In this document: positions 35,429-44,405 of the stretch, in pieces
Numbering within the stretch: position 1 is the first letter of the stretch
How the letters are laid out: each line of letters starts with the position of its first letter
DNA from: Nioella sediminis
GTDB taxonomy: Bacteria; Pseudomonadota; Alphaproteobacteria; Rhodobacterales; Rhodobacteraceae
NCBI RefSeq assembly: GCF_001879695.1
Contig: NZ_MNBL01000041.1
Span: forward strand, 176,359 to 240,358
Reading direction: 5' to 3'
Length of the DNA: 64,000 nucleotides
Translations under genes and position numbers: made by a program
The notes under the pieces: model-generated
What the model saw: the letters and a program-made list of their open reading frames with translations, nothing else
The model's database searches: none
What the model was told of the DNA's origin: nothing

Positions 35429-35848
35429 ATGCGGTGGTTGGCGTTGATCCTGCTGCTCGCCGGACCCGCCGGGGCCGACACGGTCGTGGCCGCTGGCACC
35501 ATCCGGTCGATGTCGCTGATCGGCCCGTCCGATGTGGTGCTGGTCGAGGGCGACACGCCCGGCGCGCTGTCTGATCCGGTCGAAGCCATCGGCATGGAAG
35601 CGCGGGTGAATCTCTACCCTGGCCGTCCGATCCGCGCCATCGACCTGCAGCCGCCCGCCGTCGTTAACCGCAATGAAATCATCACCCTGCAATACAATCA
35701 GGGCGGTCTGCTGATCGTGACCGAAGGCCGCGCCATGGACCGCGCGGGTATCGGGGAACGGCTGCGGGTGCTGAACCTGTCGTCGCGCACCACCGTTACG
35801 GCCACAGTGGTTTCTGCCGGTCTGGCCGAAGTCTCCTCGGGTTTTTGA
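35429..35848 (+). CDS. flgA: Flagellar P-ring chaperone FlgA
   Basis: A 139-residue periplasmic protein with a short signal peptide (MRWLALILLLAGPAGADT). The SAF-type C-terminal part shows YPGRPIRAIDLQPPAVVNRN and the end RTTVTATVVSAGLAEV. It assists FlgI ring assembly. The ATG at 35429 follows the flgG stop by one base; the longer reading from 35360 would lie inside flgG and lose the signal peptide. Confidence 0.92.
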   Translation: MRWLALILLLAGPAGADTVVAAGTIRSMSLIGPSDVVLVEGDTPGALSDPVEAIGMEARVNLYPGRPIRAIDLQPPAVVNRNEIITLQYNQGGLLIVTEGRAMDRAGIGERLRVLNLSSRTTVTATVVSAGLAEVSSGF

Positions 35849-35858
35849 AGGAATGAAC

Positions 35859-36599
35859 ATGACGTTGCCCCGCCTGATCCTGCTGGTTGTTTTTCTGGCC
35901 CCCGTGGCCATTGCGGGCTGTGGTCGCCTGGCGGAAGTGGGGCGGCGGCCCGACTTTCAGCCCACAACCGATGGCAACCAGTACTACGCCATGAGCACCG
36001 AGCCCTTACCCGCTGCGCTGGAGGAAGACGGCCCGGTGCGTGGGGCGTCCCTCTGGTCGGGCGGGCGGCAGTCGCTGCTTGGCGACCGGCGGGCCGGTCA
36101 GCGCGGGGATATCCTCACCGTTGTGATCGAGATCGACGAAAGCGCCGAGATTTCCAACGCCACCAACCGGTCCCGCAGCGGGTCGGAGCAGATGGGGGTG
36201 CCGCAGCTTTTCGGCATTCCGCAACGCATCGACGGGGATTTGCCGGAAGGGGCCTCGATGGCCAACGCGGTCGAGCTGAGCGGTGCAGGGCAATCCGCCG
36301 GTCAGGGCAGCGTGCGGAGAAACGAGGCGCTGGCCCTGCGTATCGCCGCGACCGTGGTCGAGGTACTGCCCAATGGCGTGCTGCGCATCGAGGGCGCGCA
36401 GGAGGTGCGGGTGAATTTCGAACTGCGCGAGCTGCTGGTGACCGGCTATGTCCGACCCGCTGATATCTCTCGCCAGAACGAAATCACCTATGACCGCATC
36501 GCCAATGCCCGGATCTCCTATGGCGGGCGCGGGCAGATCACCGATGTGCAGCAGCCACGCTATGGCCAGCAGATCGCCGATATCGTCCTACCATTCTGA
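35859..36599 (+). CDS. flgH: Flagellar L-ring lipoprotein FlgH
   Basis: A 246-residue outer-membrane lipoprotein forming the L ring. The lipobox IAGC places the lipidated cysteine at residue 21. The family motifs SLWSGGRQSLLGDRRAGQRG and GDILTVVIEIDESAEISNAT are clear, and the C-terminus IADIVLPF is typical. GAAGGA six bases upstream supports the ATG at 35859 rather than 35853. Confidence 0.96.
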   Translation: MTLPRLILLVVFLAPVAIAGCGRLAEVGRRPDFQPTTDGNQYYAMSTEPLPAALEEDGPVRGASLWSGGRQSLLGDRRAGQRGDILTVVIEIDESAEISNATNRSRSGSEQMGVPQLFGIPQRIDGDLPEGASMANAVELSGAGQSAGQGSVRRNEALALRIAATVVEVLPNGVLRIEGAQEVRVNFELRELLVTGYVRPADISRQNEITYDRIANARISYGGRGQITDVQQPRYGQQIADIVLPF

Positions 36600-36608
36600 G
36601 GCCCTGCC

Positions 36609-37145
36609 ATGATCCGCCTTCTGCTTCCCGTCTTCCTGTTGCTTGTCGGCCTTGGCGGTGGCGTTGTCGCTGGCAAGATGATGTCCGGCGGCGGCGAGGA
36701 AACGGCCGCTGACAACCATTCAGAGGATGACGGGCATGGCGGTGACGAGGGGCACGGTGCGGACGAGGAGGACGGACATGGATCCTCCGACGGGCATGGG
36801 GAAGAGGCCGACCCAAACAGCCCCTACGAATATGTGCGGCTCAACAACCAGTTCGTCGTGCCGCTGATCCGTCATGGCAGCGTGCGGTCGCTGGTGGTTC
36901 TGACCCTGACGATCGAGGTCGAAAGCGGCGAGAACGAGCTGGTCTATGACCGCGAACCGCGCCTGCGCGATGCGCTGCTCAGGGTCATGTTCTCCCATGC
37001 CAATGTGGGTGGGTTCGACGGCAGCTTTACGGCGGTGGAATCCATGGCCCCCCTGCGCGAAGGGCTGCGAGAGGCTGCAAGGCAGGTTCTGGGCGCGGTC
37101 GCCCATGACGTGCTGATCATGGATATCGTCCGTCAGGACGCCTGA
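36609..37145 (+). CDS. FliL family protein with His/Asp-rich linker
   Basis: A 178-residue single-pass inner-membrane protein: an N-terminal hydrophobic helix (about 3-22), an extreme His/Asp/Glu/Gly linker (about 36-66, with four DGHG/EGHG units), then a FliL-like periplasmic domain (YVRLNNQFVVPLIRHGSVRS onward). FliL surrounds the stator and affects motor torque. A second, more canonical FliL lies at 45531-46079. The linker could bind metal ions, which is speculative. It is the last gene of the flgB operon and overlaps the FliJ-like gene tail by 13 bases. Confidence 0.8.
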   Translation: MIRLLLPVFLLLVGLGGGVVAGKMMSGGGEETAADNHSEDDGHGGDEGHGADEEDGHGSSDGHGEEADPNSPYEYVRLNNQFVVPLIRHGSVRSLVVLTLTIEVESGENELVYDREPRLRDALLRVMFSHANVGGFDGSFTAVESMAPLREGLREAARQVLGAVAHDVLIMDIVRQDA

Positions 37146-37471
37146 GATTTCAGCTTTTCCAACACCTGCCGCCGCCCTTCCTCATACCGGGCGCGATCCA
37201 GCTTGCCCTCCAGCTCGGCCCTGACCCGCGCCTCTTCCCCCCGCAGATCCCGCAACGCGCCATCGCAGTGACGCAGCCACGCGGCATGCGCGCGGGCGGT
37301 GGCCGGGTCGGGCGTTTCGGCGGCCATGGCGCGACGGTCGTTCTGGAGATGACGGATGTTCAGCGCCAGCCCATCCGCCGCAGCCCGCGCATTCGCGGCC
37401 TCGCCCTTGGCAAGCGTTGCCTTCAGCTCGGCTATCTGGGCGAGCCTGTCGAGCTTGCTGCCCCGGCTCAT
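37133..37471 (-). CDS. FliJ-like flagellar export chaperone
   Basis: A 112-residue, highly charged coiled-coil protein (LDRLAQIAELKATLAKGEAA and LRDLRGEEARVRAELEGKLD are representative). Size, charge and position after flhB fit FliJ, the stalk-like partner of the FliI ATPase. Sequence conservation in FliJ is low, so this rests partly on context. Its start overlaps the flhB stop as ATGA. Confidence 0.7.
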   Translation of the reverse strand: MSRGSKLDRLAQIAELKATLAKGEAANARAAADGLALNIRHLQNDRRAMAAETPDPATARAHAAWLRHCDGALRDLRGEEARVRAELEGKLDRARYEEGRRQVLEKLKSQAS

Positions 37472-38553
37472 CTTCGTGCCCGCGCCAGGCCGCGCATCCG
37501 GTCGGCAAAGCGGATCGCGGCGGCAACGGCACGGTAGTGGTCGGGGGCGATGCCTTGACCGATTTCCAGCGTGGCAAAAAGTGCCCGTGCCGTCGGCGGA
37601 TCGCTATAGACCGGAACGCCGTGCTCGGCCGCGACCTCGCGGATACGGGCGGCTACCTCATCCACGCCCTTGGCCACGCAGACCGGCACCTCGCCCGCGT
37701 CCCGGTCCCATTTCAGGGCCACGGCGTAGTGGGTCGGGTTCACCACGATCACATCGGCGGCGGGCACGTCCTTCAGCATCTTGTTCATGGCGATCTGCGT
37801 GCCCCGTTCGCGCCGCTGCTGTTTCACATGCGGGTCGCCCTCGCGGGTCTTGGTCTCATCCACCAGTTCCTGCCGGCTCATCCGGTGTTTCTTGTGATGG
37901 GCCGCGACCTGCCACATGTAGTCTGCCAGCGCGATCACCAGGGCCAGCCCGAAAGCTGCCATCAGGAAATCCATCATCAGCTGCCCAAGCTCGGACAGGA
38001 TCTGCCCGCTATCTGCGAATAGCGCCGCCAGAATCCGGTCGCGCCGCGACCACAGGACCCAGGCCAGCAGCCCGGAGTAAATGGTCAGCTTGGCGGCAGC
38101 CTTGGCGAATTCGAACAGCCCGTTCGCGCCGAACTTGTTTTTTGCGTTCGACAGGATCGAGATACGCGACAGTTTGGGTTGCAGGCGCGAGGGCGTGAAA
38201 AGAATGGCCCGCTGCGCGAAAAGCGACAGGATCAGGAGCGCCCCAGGCAGCACAATGACCGCCGCGACCGGGGGCGCGACTGACGACAGGATGCCCCCGG
38301 CGGCGGCCTGCCCCTCGGCGGTCAGCAGGGCCTGGGCGATCTCTGGCGCCTGATCGAGCAGCACTGCCAGAGATTGCCCCACTTGTGCCCCAAGCGACGG
38401 ACCGAGCAGCGCGAGCGCCAGCAGGAACCCGCCATAGACCACGGCGGTGTTCAGGTCCGTTGACCGGACAATCTCGCCCTTTTTGCGGGCCTCTTCCAGC
38501 CGCGCCGGTGTCGGGTCATATGGTTTGTCGTCGGGGCTGGTCGTATCGCTCAT
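37468..38553 (-). CDS. flhB: Flagellar export switch protein FlhB
   Basis: A 361-residue protein with four transmembrane helices and a cytoplasmic domain. The autocleavage site NPTH is at 272-275, within VIVVNPTHYAVALKWD. The N-terminus has KPYDPTPARLEEARKKGEIV as in the family. FlhB cleavage and FliK together switch export from hook to filament subunits. It is coupled by 4-base overlaps to fliR upstream and the FliJ-like gene downstream. Confidence 0.97.
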   Translation of the reverse strand: MSDTTSPDDKPYDPTPARLEEARKKGEIVRSTDLNTAVVYGGFLLALALLGPSLGAQVGQSLAVLLDQAPEIAQALLTAEGQAAAGGILSSVAPPVAAVIVLPGALLILSLFAQRAILFTPSRLQPKLSRISILSNAKNKFGANGLFEFAKAAAKLTIYSGLLAWVLWSRRDRILAALFADSGQILSELGQLMMDFLMAAFGLALVIALADYMWQVAAHHKKHRMSRQELVDETKTREGDPHVKQQRRERGTQIAMNKMLKDVPAADVIVVNPTHYAVALKWDRDAGEVPVCVAKGVDEVAARIREVAAEHGVPVYSDPPTARALFATLEIGQGIAPDHYRAVAAAIRFADRMRGLARARR

Positions 38554-39329
38554 GGCAGCGGCCCCATGGGATTGGCCAGCGCGGCCTGCATGGCGCGCAT
38601 CCAGACGGGCAGCAGGAAGGGCGTGGTCAGCAACAACAGTACCAGCCCGCCGAGCGTGATCGCAGGGGCACCGACAAAGGCCACCATCAGCTGCGGCATC
38701 GCCTTGTTGATGACCCCGAGCGCAAGGTTGTAGAGCACGGACGCAATCAGAAACGGCGCGGCCAGCGAAAAGGCCAGTGCGAAGGCATGGCCCACACGGT
38801 TTACCCCCCAGGCCCCGACATCGCGGGCAAGGGGCATCCGGCCAGCGGGCAGGATGTCATAGCTTTCCATCAACATCCGGGCGACCATCTCATGCAGTCC
38901 CGACATGACGGCAAGGGTCAGCCCCGCCAGCAACAGGAACCCCGCGATGGCGGGTTGCGGTTCCGGTGTGGCACCGCCAGCGATCTGCGACAGGGACGTG
39001 GCCTGCGCCGCCATCGACCCCGCGATCTGCAGGGCCATGGCGATGAAGCGCACCGACAGACCGATCAGCAACCCGGCGAGGGTTTCGGTCATGATGTACC
39101 CCGCATAATCAGCGGATTGTGCGTTGGCCGGAACCAAATCACGCGCAAGCGCCGGGGTCAGCAGCACCGTCATCGCCAGCGCCGCGCCAAGACGGATGCG
39201 CATGGGGATGTAGTGTTCCCCGATAGCGGGCAGGACCAGAAAGGCCGCGCCGACCCTGAGGAAGACCAACCCCCCCGCCAGCAGCCAGGCCTGGGCGATG
39301 CCGAGGATCTGGGCCAGCATCTCGGTCAT
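38550..39329 (-). CDS. fliR: Flagellar export gate protein FliR
   Basis: A 259-residue protein with about six hydrophobic segments. It begins MTEMLAQILGIAQAWLLAGG and includes FLRVGAAFLVLPAIGEHYIP, then MRIRLGAALAM, in FliR style. The ATG at 39329 overlaps the flhA stop by 4 bases, so the longer frame to 39605 is rejected. It forms the export gate with FliP and FliQ. Confidence 0.95.
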   Translation of the reverse strand: MTEMLAQILGIAQAWLLAGGLVFLRVGAAFLVLPAIGEHYIPMRIRLGAALAMTVLLTPALARDLVPANAQSADYAGYIMTETLAGLLIGLSVRFIAMALQIAGSMAAQATSLSQIAGGATPEPQPAIAGFLLLAGLTLAVMSGLHEMVARMLMESYDILPAGRMPLARDVGAWGVNRVGHAFALAFSLAAPFLIASVLYNLALGVINKAMPQLMVAFVGAPAITLGGLVLLLLTTPFLLPVWMRAMQAALANPMGPLP

Positions 39330-41404
39330 GGGGCGGCGACGCCGACAAGGGCGGGTTTGGCCTCCAGCCCGATCTCTTCGAAGGACAGGACCGGGTTCAG
39401 GATGCCCCGCGACAGCAGCACCGTGCGCAGAAACCGGCGGCGCAGTGACGAGGTGACGACAGCGGGGTAAGTGCCCTTTTCCCCCGCCGCCGCGATCTTG
39501 TCGCCGACGGCTTTGGCCAGTGAATTGAACAGGTCGGGGGTGAGGGCGATCTCGGGCAGGCCGCCTTCTGATTTCACCTCGTGGCGCGCGAAGATATCCT
39601 CCCATTGTCCGGCCAGTTGCACCAGCGGCAGGGTGCCGTCGTCGCGTTTGAGTTCCGAGATTAGCTGGAACCCGAGCCGTTGGCGGACATGTTCACAGAT
39701 CAGATCGGGCTGAGGGGTGGCAGGGCGGATCTCGGCGATGGCCTCCAGGATCAGCGGTAGGTTGCGGATGGACACCTGTTCGGCCAGCAACAGCCGCAGA
39801 ACCGCGTGCAGCACATCCATCGGCACCTTGTCGGGCACCAACTCGTTCAGCAGCCGGCGATTGGCCTCGGACCGGGTCGGGTCCGACAGTTCCACGAAGG
39901 CATCGAGATGGCGTTGCAAGGCCTTGAAGCTGAGCAGCCGAGAGAGGTTTTTCTTCAGCGTTTCCAGCAGATGCGTGGCCAGCACCTCGCCCGGGGCCAC
40001 GACAGTTGCGCCTTGAAGGGTCGCAGCCTCCCGGTCGCGCGGGGAAATCCAGCGCGCGGGCGCGCCATAGACCGGTTCGGCCACGTCCTGACCGGCGGGC
40101 AGGTCGCTTTCGTCGCCCGCTTTCAGCAGCAAAAGCGCCTCCATCTCCAATCTCGCGCGGGCGTGTTCGACCCCGTGAATGCGGATCGAGTAGGTGCCCG
40201 GTGGCAGGTCATCGCGGTCGGTCAGACGGATTTCCGGCAGGATCAGACCAAAGCCACGCGCGATGTGTTCGCGCATCGACAATATGCGGGCATCCAGCCC
40301 GGTGGCGGGGTCAAGCGCCATCGACACAAGGTCCGGGGCGAACTGGACGTGGATTTCATCGAGTTCCAACAGATCTCCGATCCGGTCGACTGCGGCGGCG
40401 GTTTCGGCTGTGTCTGGCGGGGCCTGTGCCTCCGCCTCGACCCGCATCGCGCGCGCACGGAAGACAGCTGCCGTTGCCAGCGCGATGGCCCCCATGACGA
40501 AGGGCAGGAAGGGCAGGCCCGGCACGATGGCGAAAACCGCCATGAGCCCGGCCACCGTCGCCAAGGCCGTGGGATGGCGGCCAAGCTGGGTCAGAAGGGC
40601 CACATCGGTGGCCCCGGTGGTCCCGCCACGGGCCAGCAGCAGGGCCGAGGCGATGGCGATGATCACGGCGGGGATCTGCGATACCAACCCGTCCCCCACG
40701 GTCAGGATCGAGTAGGTTTCAAAGGCCTGACTGAGCGGCATTCCATGAATCGCAACCCCAAAGACCAGCCCCATGCACAGGTTCAGAAGGGTGATGAGCA
40801 GCCCCGCAATCGCGTCGCCCTTGACGAATTTCGAGGCCCCGTCGAGCGAGCCGAAAAACGTCGTCTCGGCCTGTTCCCTTTCGCGTCGCGCCTTTGCTTC
40901 GGCATGGTCGATGGCGCCTGCGGACATGTCGCTGTCAATGGCCAGTTGGCGACCCGGCATCCCATCCAGCGCAAACCGCGCGCCGACCTCTGCCATGCGG
41001 GCCGCGCCCTTGTTGATCACGATGAAATTGACGATGAGCAGCACGCCGAACACCACCAGCCCCATCACCACATTGCCGCCCATGACGAACATGGCGAAGC
41101 CTTCGATCACCTCACCCGCCGCGCCAGTGCCGGTGTGGCCGTGGCCGATGATCAGCTTGGTAGACGAGACATTGAGCGACAGACGCAGCATCAGGGATGC
41201 AAGCAGCACCGTCGGGAAGGCCGAAAAGTCGAGCGGGCGTTCGATGAACAGCGTCGTGGTGAAGATCAGAATGGCCAGCCCGAAAGACATGGCGAGGCCA
41301 ATATCCAGCACCCAGGAAGGCACCGGCAGGATCATCATGACAATGACCGCCATCAAAGCGAAGGCAAACAGGATCGTCGGCTGAAACAGGTCTCGAATGC
41401 TCAT
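39326..41404 (-). CDS. flhA: Flagellar export protein FlhA
   Basis: A 692-residue export component with eight N-terminal membrane segments and a large cytosolic domain (from about residue 330) that docks chaperone-substrate complexes. The FHIPEP signature region reads LLASLMLRLSLNVSSTKLII, followed by VFGVLLIVNFIVINKGAARM-type sequence. The start at 41404 (MSIRDLFQPTILFAF) fits the family; the frame is open 19 codons further. It heads the flhA-fliR-flhB-FliJ run, and a CtrA-like site lies 77-91 bases upstream. Confidence 0.97.
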   Translation of the reverse strand: MSIRDLFQPTILFAFALMAVIVMMILPVPSWVLDIGLAMSFGLAILIFTTTLFIERPLDFSAFPTVLLASLMLRLSLNVSSTKLIIGHGHTGTGAAGEVIEGFAMFVMGGNVVMGLVVFGVLLIVNFIVINKGAARMAEVGARFALDGMPGRQLAIDSDMSAGAIDHAEAKARREREQAETTFFGSLDGASKFVKGDAIAGLLITLLNLCMGLVFGVAIHGMPLSQAFETYSILTVGDGLVSQIPAVIIAIASALLLARGGTTGATDVALLTQLGRHPTALATVAGLMAVFAIVPGLPFLPFVMGAIALATAAVFRARAMRVEAEAQAPPDTAETAAAVDRIGDLLELDEIHVQFAPDLVSMALDPATGLDARILSMREHIARGFGLILPEIRLTDRDDLPPGTYSIRIHGVEHARARLEMEALLLLKAGDESDLPAGQDVAEPVYGAPARWISPRDREAATLQGATVVAPGEVLATHLLETLKKNLSRLLSFKALQRHLDAFVELSDPTRSEANRRLLNELVPDKVPMDVLHAVLRLLLAEQVSIRNLPLILEAIAEIRPATPQPDLICEHVRQRLGFQLISELKRDDGTLPLVQLAGQWEDIFARHEVKSEGGLPEIALTPDLFNSLAKAVGDKIAAAGEKGTYPAVVTSSLRRRFLRTVLLSRGILNPVLSFEEIGLEAKPALVGVAAP

Positions 41405-41480
41405 CTCTGGGCCTTTCTGGCCGGATCGAACCCGTATGGATCCCGGACTCTTTGACCCCAACAGCTTTAGGCAGCGAGGG

Positions 41481-41495
41481 TTACCAAAGCGTTAG
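41481..41495. promoter_or_regulatory. CtrA-box-like site upstream of flhA
   Basis: TTAC-CAAAGCG-TTAG has the TTA-N-N7-TTA-N form shared with other flagellar control regions. It overlaps the stop codon of the exported protein gene upstream and could give flhA its own promoter. Confidence 0.35.
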
Positions 41496-43522
41496 TCTGT
41501 TGGCCCCCGAGGGTTGGTCTCCAACAGGGCGAGGGCCTCTTGACGAAGGGCGCGGCTTTCCCTCAACAGGGCCACCACGGCCTCTGGCGTGTCAGCGGGG
41601 GCTATGGGCGCGACCGCAACGGGATCGGCGGGATCGGCGGGCACCGCACCGGGGTGATCCTGCGCCAGCCGGTCATAGGCGAGGCTCAGCAATTCGCGGT
41701 CGCGGGCATGATCGCTGCCGCCCGCAAGGATCAGATCGCGTGCCATCTCGGGTAGCCCGTGATCCAGAAGATACCGCGCCACGCGGCGTCGGAATGCGGG
41801 GTTGGGAAAGTAACCGAACTGGCCGAATTCCTCGGAGGTGAGTAGCAGCAAAAGCGGTGCGGTGCGGTCTAGGTCCATCAGGGCCGTGAGGATGTCGGCA
41901 AAGACGGGCCGGATCGCCTCGGCATCGCGCTGACCGTTGAGGGCCAGGTGCGACAGCGCCGCGTCGATATTGCCCGCCAGCGCGTGGCCAAGCGCCGCAG
42001 CATGGCGCAGCCCTTCCTCTGACAGGGTGGGCGCGGTTTCGCGGATCAGTGCATCGGCGGCCACAAGGTCTGTGGACCGCGCGGCCCCTTGCGTCTCGAT
42101 CTGGGACATCAGCCGCAGCGTCAGCGCCGGATCGGCGCGGGTGCTGCCGGCATTGGCGGGGATCAGCGCAGCCGCGGGCGGGGCGGGGCTGCCAGGCAGA
42201 GCGGCATCGAGAAAGGCCATGTCCTGTGCGGACACGCGCCCACCCCGAACCAGCGCCTCGCGGATCTCCAGCGCCGCGCCTTCGTCATCGGCGGCCAGAA
42301 AGGCGCGGGCGAGGTCCGGGCCGACGATATCGCGCAGCGGTGTGGGCAGTTCGAAATACCTCGCCAGTATCTCCAGACGGGTCTCGGCATCGGGGCGGGG
42401 CGTGTCCGTGTCGGTCAGGAACAACCACAAGGTCAGAGCCTCGGGGCAAAGCTCATGCTCGGCGAAGCTGCCGAATTGCTCCGCCGCGCCATGTTCGAGA
42501 TACTGTGCCAGGGCACGCTGAAATCCGGGGGCAGCGCCCCGTTCATTCAGCCAGAACAGCGCCTCGGCCCCGAAGCCGTGCACAAGGTAGAGCTCGGCCA
42601 GTTCAAGGGCCGCATCGTCCTGCAGGCTGCCCCGATCGTCGTACAGAAACGCCCGCACCCGTCCGAGCGCATTGAGGAAACTCAACTCGCCCCGCCAGTC
42701 AGCGATTGGGCGGGCCGGGGCGGCGAGACAATCGACCGGCGCGCTGGCGATCAACCGGTCCGGCCAGAGACCGGTATTGAGATCATAAGCGGTGGCCGCA
42801 ACGATCGGCGGCGTGGCCTGCGGTGCCGGTTCGGGATGGGGATCCGGGGTTTCCGGCCGATCTTCTTGCCCGGCACCTTGCGGGGTCGCAGATTCCGGCT
42901 CTGACTCGGCGACCTGTGGCCGCGGTTGAGGGCGCGACACAGGGTCGGCGGCGGACAGGGGTTCTGCCGGGGCGGCGTCCAGCAGACCGGCGGCGGCGGC
43001 CCGGGCCAGTTGTTCGGCCATGATCGCCGCGGCTTCCTCCATGTCGAAGGTCGGGGCAAGCGGGTCAGGCTCTGCCACTGGCTCGGCCAGCGGGGTCAGG
43101 GCCGGGGGCGGGTCATGGGCGGTGTCCGGGACGGGCAGATCAACGGGAGGCTCCGGCTCGGCAGGTGGCTGGTAGGGCGTGTCGGTGATGTCGATGACCG
43201 CGTAGCGCCCCTGAAAGCGGGATATTTCAACAGTGCAATCGCAGCCAAGTTCCAGCATCAGCCCGTCTTCGACCTGCAGACCGGCAACCCGGTCGCGCGT
43301 GATCAGCGTGTATACGCCCGAGAGGTCGAAACCCGGAACGGCGGGGGAAAACGCGATATGCAGGTCGCGCCCGTCGCGGGTGATCTGCCAGTCCCGGTCC
43401 GGGCCGATGGCGGCGACCAGCCGGGTGAACCCGTCATGGTCGCCCGACTGCACCCGAATACCCTGCGCCCCTGCGGCACCTGCCCAGATCAGACAGCAGA
43501 GGGTAAGCGCCAGCCGGATCAT
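41492..43522 (-). CDS. Exported motility-linked protein of unknown function (MotC-like role possible)
   Basis: A 676-residue protein with a signal peptide (MIRLALTLCCLIWAGAAGAQ). Residues about 20-115 form a beta-rich module (IRVQSGDHDGFTRLVAAIGP onward). A long Pro/Glu-rich linker follows (about 115-245), then a helical C-terminal region with repeat-like, TPR-style helices. It is coupled to motA by an ATGA overlap. In Sinorhizobium a periplasmic protein, MotC, is encoded with motA/motB and supports the stator; this protein could play such a part. I see no clear sequence identity to MotC, so this is inference from context. Confidence 0.72.
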   Translation of the reverse strand: MIRLALTLCCLIWAGAAGAQGIRVQSGDHDGFTRLVAAIGPDRDWQITRDGRDLHIAFSPAVPGFDLSGVYTLITRDRVAGLQVEDGLMLELGCDCTVEISRFQGRYAVIDITDTPYQPPAEPEPPVDLPVPDTAHDPPPALTPLAEPVAEPDPLAPTFDMEEAAAIMAEQLARAAAAGLLDAAPAEPLSAADPVSRPQPRPQVAESEPESATPQGAGQEDRPETPDPHPEPAPQATPPIVAATAYDLNTGLWPDRLIASAPVDCLAAPARPIADWRGELSFLNALGRVRAFLYDDRGSLQDDAALELAELYLVHGFGAEALFWLNERGAAPGFQRALAQYLEHGAAEQFGSFAEHELCPEALTLWLFLTDTDTPRPDAETRLEILARYFELPTPLRDIVGPDLARAFLAADDEGAALEIREALVRGGRVSAQDMAFLDAALPGSPAPPAAALIPANAGSTRADPALTLRLMSQIETQGAARSTDLVAADALIRETAPTLSEEGLRHAAALGHALAGNIDAALSHLALNGQRDAEAIRPVFADILTALMDLDRTAPLLLLLTSEEFGQFGYFPNPAFRRRVARYLLDHGLPEMARDLILAGGSDHARDRELLSLAYDRLAQDHPGAVPADPADPVAVAPIAPADTPEAVVALLRESRALRQEALALLETNPRGPTD

Positions 43523-44388
43523 GCTGCCGCCTGCCTCAGACCCTTCAGCGCTTCCTCCAGATCGTTGAAGGAGGGGCGGATATGCGAAGGCGTGTTCTGG
43601 CGGCCGACCTCGATGCAGATATTGGTGGCGTGGTTGTGCAGGTTCGCAACCAGTACCTCGCGGATCAGGCCATAGAAATGCATGTCCTCCTCGACCACCG
43701 CCTTCACCTTGGCAGCAAAGGGTCCAACCAGACCATAGGCCAGAAACACGCCCAGAAACGTGCCGACCAGAGCGCCGCCGATCAGCTTGCCGAGGATTTC
43801 CGGCGGCTGGTCGATCGAACCCATGGTCTTGATCACCCCCAGAACCGCCGCGACGATGCCAAGCGCGGGCAGCCCGTCAGCGACGGTTTGCAGAGCGTGG
43901 CTGGAATGCAGCGCATGGTGCAGATTGGCCTCCATCCGCTTTTCCAGCACGTCCTCCACCTGATGGGGGTCGTCATAGTTGAGCGACGCGGATCGCAATG
44001 TGTCGCAGATCAGGTCGACCGCTTCCCGGTCCTTCAGAATCTTGGGGTAATTGCCAAAGATCGAGGACTCGGCGGGGTTCTCGGTGTGCTCCTCCAGCGC
44101 GACGGCGTTTTCACGACCAAGGCGGATCAGTTCATAAAGCAGGCAGAGCAGGTCCTGGTAGTCCGAGTGTTTCCATTTCGGTCCTTTGAAGACCTTGCCG
44201 AGATCCTTGAGCGTGTGTTTCACACCTGCGAAATCGTTCGAGATAATGAACGCACCTACGGCCGCGCCACCGATCATGGTCATCTCGTAGGGTAGCGAAT
44301 ACAGGATGATGTCGAGATGCCCGCCAGAGGCGAGATATCCGCCGAAGACCATGGCGAAGATGACGACAATACCTAGGATACCAACCAT
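43519..44388 (-). CDS. motA: Flagellar motor stator protein MotA
   Basis: A 289-residue proton-channel subunit with four transmembrane segments. It starts MVGILGIVVIFAMVFGGYLA. The cytoplasmic loop contains charged residues for contact with FliG, and the third and fourth helices include GLPALGIVAAVLGVIKTMGS and LVGTFLGVFLAYGLVGP. MotB is encoded separately at 54922-55761. Transcribed after the MotE-like gene and coupled to the exported protein downstream. Confidence 0.97.
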   Translation of the reverse strand: MVGILGIVVIFAMVFGGYLASGGHLDIILYSLPYEMTMIGGAAVGAFIISNDFAGVKHTLKDLGKVFKGPKWKHSDYQDLLCLLYELIRLGRENAVALEEHTENPAESSIFGNYPKILKDREAVDLICDTLRSASLNYDDPHQVEDVLEKRMEANLHHALHSSHALQTVADGLPALGIVAAVLGVIKTMGSIDQPPEILGKLIGGALVGTFLGVFLAYGLVGPFAAKVKAVVEEDMHFYGLIREVLVANLHNHATNICIEVGRQNTPSHIRPSFNDLEEALKGLRQAAA

Positions 44389-44405
44389 TCCAGACCTCTA
44401 TGAGT

